Assembly: GCF_029953635.1 (NCBI RefSeq)
Contig: NZ_CP124543.1
Location: 785,455-849,454, forward strand
From: Halotia branconii CENA392
Lineage (GTDB): Bacteria > Cyanobacteriota > Cyanobacteriia > Cyanobacteriales > Nostocaceae
Length of the DNA stretch: 64,000 bases
Reading direction: 5' to 3'
The notes below the pieces were generated by a model. It worked only from the letters and a program-made list of their open reading frames with translations, made no database searches and was not told the DNA's origin. Numbering within the stretch: the stretch's first letter is position 1; the number at the start of each line of letters is the position of its first letter. Shown in pieces: positions 58,825 to 64,000 of this stretch. The position numbers and the translations under genes are program-made.

Positions 58825-61800
58825 ATGTCTTTTAACATCTCGGCTTGGTCAATTAAAAAACCTGTTCCCACGATAGTTTTATTTTTAATTTTGACGGTAG
58901 TAGGTTGGTTTTCCTTTATATCCTTAGGAATTGATATTAACCCCAATATTGATGTGCCAGCAGTTTTAGTCACAGTTACTCAACCAGGAGCAAGCCCAGC
59001 AGAACTAGAATCCCAAGTGACGAAAAAAATTGAAGATGCTGTTGCAGGTTTGGGTAATATCGATAACATGATTTCCACAGTTAGCGATGGCAACTCCAAA
59101 ACAACGATTAATTTTATTTTAGGGACAAATAGCGATCGCGCTACTAATGATGTGCGGAATGCGATCGCTCAAATTCGCCAAAGTTTACCCCAAGATATCA
59201 ATGACCCAATTGTACAACGCTTAGATTTTGCTGGCGGTGCAGTAATTACCTACGCAGTCAAATCTGATCAGCGTTCTGTAGAAGAATTAAGTAACATCGT
59301 AGACCAAACCATCAGCCGGGCTTTATTAGCAGTCAAGGGTGTAGCCCAAATTAAGCGTGTGGGTGGAGTTGACCGAGAAATCCGAATTAACCTTGATCCT
59401 AATCAGTTAGAATCTTTAGGCATTACTGCCACTCAGGTCAACGACCAAATCCGCACATTGAATGTTAACTTACCTGGGGGACGTGCCGAAGTTGGTGGTA
59501 GCGAACAAAGTATCCGCACCCTTGGTAGTGCCGCGAGTGTGGATGTTTTGCAAACCTATGAAATCCTTCTACCTGGGGGTGGTTCCGTCCCTTTATCTAG
59601 TTTGGGAACTGTTGAAGATAAGTTTGCCGATGTGCGTCAAGCCGCCCGTTTGAACAACCAACCTGTGGTCGCTTTCCAGGTATTGCGGAGTACTGGCAGC
59701 GTCATGGTGACAGTAGAAGCAGGAGTCAAAGCAGCAGTCGCACAATTACAAAAAACACTTCCCCAAGATGTACAACTGAATTTAATTTTTACTAGGGCTG
59801 ACGTTGTTCGCAAATCTTACGAAAGCACCATTGATGAATTAATTCAAGCTTCGGTACTAGCTGTGATTGTAATTTTAGTGTTTTTACGAGACTGGCGAGC
59901 CACATTAATTACTGCTGTTGCCCTGCCTTTATCGATCATTCCTACCTTCGCTGTGCAGCAAGCTTTGGGTTATACCCTCAACAACATGACTTTGTTGGCA
60001 TTAGCCCTGGCTGTAGGTAACTTAGTGGATGATGCCGTTGTTGAAATTGAAAACATGGAACGGCATATCGCTATGGGCAAATCAGCCTGGAAAGCTGCTT
60101 TTGACTCTTCTGAGGAAGTGGGATTAGCAGTTATGGCTTCTTCTGCCACAATTATTGCCGTGTTTCTGCCCGTTGCTTTTATGGGCGGCGTTCCTGGGCA
60201 GTTTTTTCAACCATTTGGTGTTACCGTTGCCGTTTCTACAATTTTCTCAACTTTAGTCGCACGGATGGTGACACCGATGATGGGAGCTTATTTATTACAC
60301 AAGCAACATCATCAACCTAGTGCTACTCAAGCCAAGTTGAGACTCAGCAAAATTTTCAATCTCCAATCCCAAACTTCAGATTTTAAACACCGTCGCTTGC
60401 AGCCTTATAAATCCCTCCTCAAGTGGGCATTACGCCATAGATTGACAACAATGGCGATCGCCTTAGCTTTTTTTATGGCAAGTCTGATGCTAGTTCCTTT
60501 AATTCCTAAGGGTTTCGTTGATGACGGCGACTTGGGTATTTCTACTGTTGCAATTGAATTACCTCCCGGTTCCACCTTGGCAGATGTCAACAAGGTTGCA
60601 ACCCAAGCAACTGATTTGATTCGCCAAAATCCCACAGTTGAACGAGTGTTAGCCACAGAAGAAATTAATGCTGCAACTCTGGCTGTGCAACTCAAACCCA
60701 AGTCAGAACGGAAAATTTCTCAAAAACAATTTGAAGAACAAGTCCGCCCTTTATTTCAAGAAATACCGGGAGCTAGAATCAGTTTCCAAAGCCAAAGTCC
60801 AGGGGATAGTCGTAAAAGCCTATCAATAGTTCTCAGGAGTGAAAATCCCCAAGCTTTAAACGAAACTGCCAATGCCTTAGAAAAGCAAATGCGAGATGTC
60901 ACTGGCTTAGTAGAAGTATCTTCTAGCGCTAGTTTAGTTAAACCAGAAATTGTCGTTGTTCCCAACCCTCAACGAGCAGCGGATTTAGGTGTAACAGTGC
61001 AAGCGATCGCTCGTACTGCTTCTTTGGCAACTATTGGCGATAACGAGGCAAATTTAGCCAAGTTTAACTTAAGCGATCGGCAAATTCCTATCCGCGTTCA
61101 AATTGACCCCAAAGCGCGTACAGATATTAACACCCTCAAAAATCTTCAAGTTCCCAGTCAAAATGGTGAGTTGGTTTCTCTTTTGGCAGTTGCAGATATT
61201 CGTTTTGGTAGTGGCCCTGCAACCATCAATCGTTATGATCGCGCTCGTCAAGTTGCAGTAGAAGCCAACTTGCAAAGTATTTCCTTGGGAGAAGCAGTAC
61301 AAGCAGTTAATAACCTCCCGGCATTGCAAAACTTACCCCCAGAAGTCACACAGCAACCTTCTGGTAGTGCCAAAATTATGCAGGACATTTTCAGCCGTTT
61401 TGGTGGCGCACTAGCACTAGCAGTTTTGTGTATCTATGCAATTTTGGTCTTGTTGTATAATAACTTTCTCCATCCCCTGTCAATTATGGCGGCATTGCCT
61501 TTTTGTTTAGGCGGCGCTTTAGTAGCCTTGATGGTTGCTCAAAAACCCTTGGGAATCTATGCCTTGATTGGGGTTGTACTGCTATTAGGAATTGTTACCA
61601 AAAACTCGATTCTTTTGGTTGATTATACAATCATTAATATGCAAGCAGGTAAAACCCAACGCCATGCATTGATTGAATCTGGCGTGTCGCGTCTACGTCC
61701 GATTATGATGACTTCTCTAGCAACAATTGCGGGTACTTTGCCTTTGGCGTTGGGTATTGGTGTCGGTTCTGAAGTTCGTCAACCGATGGGAATTGCAATT

Positions 61801-61980
61801 ATGGGTGGTTTCACAACTTCTACCTTGTTGACACTGGTAGTTGTACCAGTCATATTTACCTACATTGACGACTTCCAGACTTGGATTTTAGATACATTGC
61901 GTTATGGTTTGGGCAAGAAGCGTACCGAAGAACGTGAAATAACAACTCTGCCACCTACCAGCGAACAATCTGCTTCTTAA
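58825..61980 (+). CDS. RND-family efflux pump permease (HAE1/AcrB-like)
   Basis: A 1051-aa inner-membrane proton-driven pump. It has the two-fold RND layout: segment 1 (about residues 12-30), a large periplasmic loop, segments 2-6 (about 335-490) with the proton-relay 'LALAVGNLVDDAVVEIENMERH' in segment 4, a linker, segment 7 (about 540-558), a second periplasmic loop, and segments 8-12 (about 860-1030) with 'GVVLLLGIVTKNSILLVDYT' in segment 10. 'FMGGVPGQFFQPFGVTVA' and 'PMGIAIMGGFTTSTLLTLVVVPVIF' are also typical. It exports drugs or hydrophobic metabolites with the adaptor gene upstream. The outer-membrane channel is missing from the window. Confidence 0.95.
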   Translation: MSFNISAWSIKKPVPTIVLFLILTVVGWFSFISLGIDINPNIDVPAVLVTVTQPGASPAELESQVTKKIEDAVAGLGNIDNMISTVSDGNSKTTINFILGTNSDRATNDVRNAIAQIRQSLPQDINDPIVQRLDFAGGAVITYAVKSDQRSVEELSNIVDQTISRALLAVKGVAQIKRVGGVDREIRINLDPNQLESLGITATQVNDQIRTLNVNLPGGRAEVGGSEQSIRTLGSAASVDVLQTYEILLPGGGSVPLSSLGTVEDKFADVRQAARLNNQPVVAFQVLRSTGSVMVTVEAGVKAAVAQLQKTLPQDVQLNLIFTRADVVRKSYESTIDELIQASVLAVIVILVFLRDWRATLITAVALPLSIIPTFAVQQALGYTLNNMTLLALALAVGNLVDDAVVEIENMERHIAMGKSAWKAAFDSSEEVGLAVMASSATIIAVFLPVAFMGGVPGQFFQPFGVTVAVSTIFSTLVARMVTPMMGAYLLHKQHHQPSATQAKLRLSKIFNLQSQTSDFKHRRLQPYKSLLKWALRHRLTTMAIALAFFMASLMLVPLIPKGFVDDGDLGISTVAIELPPGSTLADVNKVATQATDLIRQNPTVERVLATEEINAATLAVQLKPKSERKISQKQFEEQVRPLFQEIPGARISFQSQSPGDSRKSLSIVLRSENPQALNETANALEKQMRDVTGLVEVSSSASLVKPEIVVVPNPQRAADLGVTVQAIARTASLATIGDNEANLAKFNLSDRQIPIRVQIDPKARTDINTLKNLQVPSQNGELVSLLAVADIRFGSGPATINRYDRARQVAVEANLQSISLGEAVQAVNNLPALQNLPPEVTQQPSGSAKIMQDIFSRFGGALALAVLCIYAILVLLYNNFLHPLSIMAALPFCLGGALVALMVAQKPLGIYALIGVVLLLGIVTKNSILLVDYTIINMQAGKTQRHALIESGVSRLRPIMMTSLATIAGTLPLALGIGVGSEVRQPMGIAIMGGFTTSTLLTLVVVPVIFTYIDDFQTWILDTLRYGLGKKRTEEREITTLPPTSEQSAS

Positions 61981-61994
61981 AGGTCAAGTAATGG

Positions 61995-62000
61995 TATAAT
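61995..62000 (+). promoter_or_regulatory. Probable -10 box of tRNA-Gly
   Basis: TATAAT, 35 bases upstream of the mature tRNA 5' end. No consensus -35 hexamer is obvious at the right spacing, where the end of the RND gene lies. Confidence 0.4.
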
Positions 62001-62034
62001 ATTATCTGGCTTAATCTTCAGCTAAGAATTATCT

Positions 62035-62106
62035 GCGGGTGTAATTCAGTGGTAGAATATCTGCTTCCCATGCAGAGTGTCGTGGGTTCGAGTCCCATCA
62101 CCCGCT
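62035..62106 (+). tRNA. tRNA-Gly (anticodon CCC)
   Basis: A 72-base cloverleaf: acceptor GCGGGTG/CACCCGC with discriminator T, D-arm with GTGGTAGAA, anticodon stem TCTGC/GCAGA with loop TTCCCAT giving anticodon CCC at 62067-62069, and T-arm GTGGG-TTCGAGT-CCCAT. The 3' CCA is not encoded, as usual in cyanobacteria. It reads GGG codons. Confidence 0.96.
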
Positions 62107-62234
62107 TAAAACAAAAGCCTTATATAGTGGGCATTTCAAGAATTATGTTGAGACTAAATATAATTATCAAGAACAGTCTATTTGCAAACATTTAGGCAAT
62201 TCTATTAATTTTTCACTTATCCCAACCAATTTTG

Positions 62235-62545
62235 CTAATCCTCATTCTGCCCTAAAAATAAACCTTCCAAATCTTGATACCCACTAACAACACGTAAAAT
62301 TTCAACACCTTCCTCAATTGTACGGTAGAAAATTAGGTAATCATTAACAGAAAAGCTGCGTAAATTAGGAGCTAATTCATCTCGTCTACGTCCCATACCA
62401 GGAAATTTAGCTAACCTTTCACATTTTGGTTGATTTTGGCGAGAAGGCTTTCAGCAGTATCAAAACTATTATTGTTGGCAATGTAATCGATAATAGCCTC
62501 AACATCCCGACTTGCTGGAACTGTAAACCTACAAATATTGCTCAT
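62235..62545 (-). pseudogene. ParE/RelE-type toxin gene broken by a one-base frameshift
   Basis: The minus strand reads 'MSNICRFTVPASRDVEAIID', 'YIANNNSFDTAESLLAKINQ' and then runs off frame to a TAG. One base out of phase it continues 'CERLAKFPGMGRRRDELAPN', 'LRSFSVNDYLIFYRTIEEGV', 'EILRVVSGYQDLEGLFLGQ' to a stop at 62235. Together they make a normal ParE/RelE toxin of about 103 aa. The break lies in CCAAAATGTG (62420-62428), where one A of an A-run seems lost. These toxins inhibit gyrase or cut ribosomal mRNA. The ATG overlaps the stop of the antitoxin gene by four bases (ATGA). Confidence 0.85.
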
Positions 62546-62796
62546 TGACCAGCCTGAGCGCGTTTTTGTTGCAGTTTCTCGCGTAACTGTTGAAACACCT
62601 CTTCAGCATCGACTAACTCACCCCGATCAGCTGCTTCCATTCCAAGGTGAATTTCCTGCTGTAATTGCTTAAATCTCCCCTTGTATAACTTTTCCCATTC
62701 GTCAGCTTGCAACAAATTAATAAACGCCAGTACCTCTTGTTGCTTCTCAGGTGATAATACCCGTACTTTTTCTAAAATGGCTTGCTCAATAGTCAT
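62542..62796 (-). CDS. Type II antitoxin partner of the ParE/RelE-type toxin
   Basis: An 84-aa, mostly helical acidic/basic protein: 'MTIEQAILEKVRVLSPEKQQEVLAFINLLQ' at the N-terminus and 'MEAADRGELVDAEEVFQQLREKLQQKRAQ' at the C-terminus. The C-terminal 'GELVDAEEVFxxL' pattern is common in antitoxins that wrap around RelE/ParE toxins. The gene precedes the toxin and overlaps it by four bases, the classical order of such operons, so it would neutralise the toxin and repress the operon. Because the toxin is frameshifted, the antitoxin may be an orphan now. Confidence 0.85.
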   Translation of the reverse strand: MTIEQAILEKVRVLSPEKQQEVLAFINLLQADEWEKLYKGRFKQLQQEIHLGMEAADRGELVDAEEVFQQLREKLQQKRAQAGQ

Positions 62797-63125
62797 TTAA
62801 CTGCTCCCTAGAGTGAAAGTCGCACATCTGCACATCATATTTCTATTCTAAAGTTGGCATCCCTACAAAGAAACTAACAGCTCATACTTCCAGAGGATTT
62901 CAAGCCTTTTAATAGTCCACCAAAAAAATTATGACAGGTCTAAATCAGGATACAATCGTTGAAATTTAACTCTAGATCTGAAGCGACAAAACGCCAATCA
63001 ATTTTAACTTTTTGCTGATTACGTTGGTCAAAGGTTTTAGAATTTAAAGTTGATAGAACTCACATTATGATTAAGGCCGCAGGGAGCAATGAGTTTACAA
63101 CTATATAGGCGATCGCTCTCCTCGA
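62797..63125. other. Gap before uvrA, nothing recognised
   Basis: About 330 AT-rich bases between the antitoxin start and the uvrA stop codon, with one HIP1 site near 63110. It should contain the promoter of the toxin-antitoxin operon on the minus strand; no repeat or hairpin stands out. Confidence 0.45.
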
Positions 63126-64000
63126 CTATTTTTTGATCGCGGGATAATGCTGCAATACCTGCTGCAAATACTGTCCCGTATAAGAGCGGGAATTTTTGGC
63201 AATTTCCTCTGGTGTCCCTACAGCAATTATTTCTCCCCCTTTATCGCCACCTTCAGGCCCCAAATCAATCACCCAGTCAGCACAACGAATTACATCTAAA
63301 TTGTGTTCAATGACTAAAATCGAATTGCCTTTATCCACTAAACGTTGCAACACATCCAATAATTTGTGGACATCATAAAAAGACAAACCTGTCGTGGGTT
63401 CATCTATTAAATAAAGCGTTTTACCTGTAGCGCGGCGTGATAGTTCTGTTGCTAATTTTACCCGCTGCGCTTCACCACCAGATAATGTAGTCGCAGGTTG
63501 TCCAAGTTTGACATAACCCAAACCAACATCATATAAAGTTTGCAAACGAGTTACAGCTTTAGGAATGTTTTGAAAAAACTCTAAACTTTCCTCAACTGTC
63601 ATATTGAGAACATCAGAAATAGATTTATCTTTGTACTTTACTTGCAAAGTTTCACGGTTATATCTTGCACCTTTACAAATTTCACATTGGACATAAACAT
63701 CTGGTAAAAAGTTCATTTCGATGACGTTGACACCTTGTCCGCTACAAGCTTCGCAACGTCCACCTTTAACATTAAAAGAAAATTGTCCAGGTTTGTAACC
63801 CCTAGCTTTGGCTTCTACTGTTTGAGAAAATACATCTCGAATCGCATCGAAAACACCTGTGTAAGTTGCAGGATTGGAACGTGGTGTACGTCCAATTGGA
63901 GATTGATCGATAACGATCGCTTTATCAACTGCATTTAATCCCTTAATTTCCTGTAACTGTTTCGGTAAAGGAACTTTCTTCGTCAAGTGGTGTTGCAGTG
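63126..64000 (-). CDS. uvrA: Excinuclease ABC subunit A, C-terminal part
   Basis: The frame is open at the window edge on the minus strand, so the N-terminal two thirds lie outside; about 291 codons are present. Visible are the second zinc finger '[29 protein letters not shown]' (four Cys), the ABC signature '[20 protein letters not shown]', Walker B '[23 protein letters not shown]', the switch His in 'VIEHNLDVI' and the C-terminal '[18 protein letters not shown]'. UvrA finds DNA lesions with UvrB in nucleotide excision repair. '[11 protein letters not shown]' replaces the usual 'GLHFEDIRKLL' without harm to motifs. Confidence 0.96.
   Translation of the reverse strand, partial: LQHHLTKKVPLPKQLQEIKGLNAVDKAIVIDQSPIGRTPRSNPATYTGVFDAIRDVFSQTVEAKARGYKPGQFSFNVKGGRCEACSGQGVNVIEMNFLPDVYVQCEICKGARYNRETLQVKYKDKSISDVLNMTVEESLEFFQNIPKAVTRLQTLYDVGLGYVKLGQPATTLSGGEAQRVKLATELSRRATGKTLYLIDEPTTGLSFYDVHKLLDVLQRLVDKGNSILVIEHNLDVIRCADWVIDLGPEGGDKGGEIIAVGTPEEIAKNSRSYTGQYLQQVLQHYPAIKK

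Overview
The window reads as chromosome of a filamentous, nitrogen-fixing-type cyanobacterium (order Nostocales; Nostoc/Calothrix/Tolypothrix-like). The reasons are the very frequent HIP1 octamer GCGATCGC on both strands, AT-rich DNA with many short dispersed and heptamer-type tandem repeats, typical cyanobacterial families (DUF4278, DUF1823, EcaA carbonic anhydrase, PEP-CTERM protein, CHAT-TPR protein, RTX protein, large PAS/GAF hybrid kinases) and a XisF-like serine-recombinase homologue. No IS transposase, prophage, rRNA operon or CRISPR array is visible. The one clear RNA gene is tRNA-Gly(CCC).

Layout. 1-8.1 kb: end of a phosphate-type solute-binding protein, a sensor kinase, an EF-G-like GTPase, a TPR lipoprotein-like/secreted protein, a PsiE-like membrane protein and a GT4 glycosyltransferase. 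8.1-16 kb: a repeat-rich stretch with a small secreted protein, a PAS-Crp fusion regulator, DUF4278, phosphoglucomutase, EcaA and a decayed WD40 gene broken by a MITE-like element. 16-24.8 kb: a 1309-aa hybrid kinase, a degenerate serine recombinase with a 361-bp tandem duplication of its 5' end, a VOC protein, a methyltransferase and a haem-oxygenase-like diiron oxidase. 25-28.2 kb: a two-gene operon of a metallo-beta-lactamase-fold hydrolase and a GH1 glycosidase carrying an inserted substrate-binding domain in circularly permuted order. 28.5-33 kb: four glycosyltransferases. 33-35.1 kb: a translationally coupled pair, a PD-(D/E)XK-like/ParA fusion and a ParB-like protein. 35.4-45 kb: GH13 enzyme, DUF1823, acylphosphatase, SGNH hydrolase, membrane proteins, PEP-CTERM and RTX proteins.

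45-64 kb: dnaX, then a paralogous pair in which a small protein shares its whole length with the N-terminal third of a 1251-aa TPR-CHAT protease-like protein, then ketopantoate reductase, an oligopeptide-type ABC permease, an HD metalloprotein, an RND efflux adaptor/permease pair, tRNA-Gly, a toxin-antitoxin locus whose toxin is frameshifted, and the C-terminal part of uvrA running off the window end.

The best candidates for undescribed biology are: the GH1/permuted-SBP fusion with its hydrolase partner; the nuclease-ParA/ParB-like pair; the CHAT protease and its adaptor-like half paralogue; and a family of at least five MITE-like elements whose termini are conserved while their middles carry different secondary repeats. 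All functional statements rest on reading motifs by eye; no database search was run.
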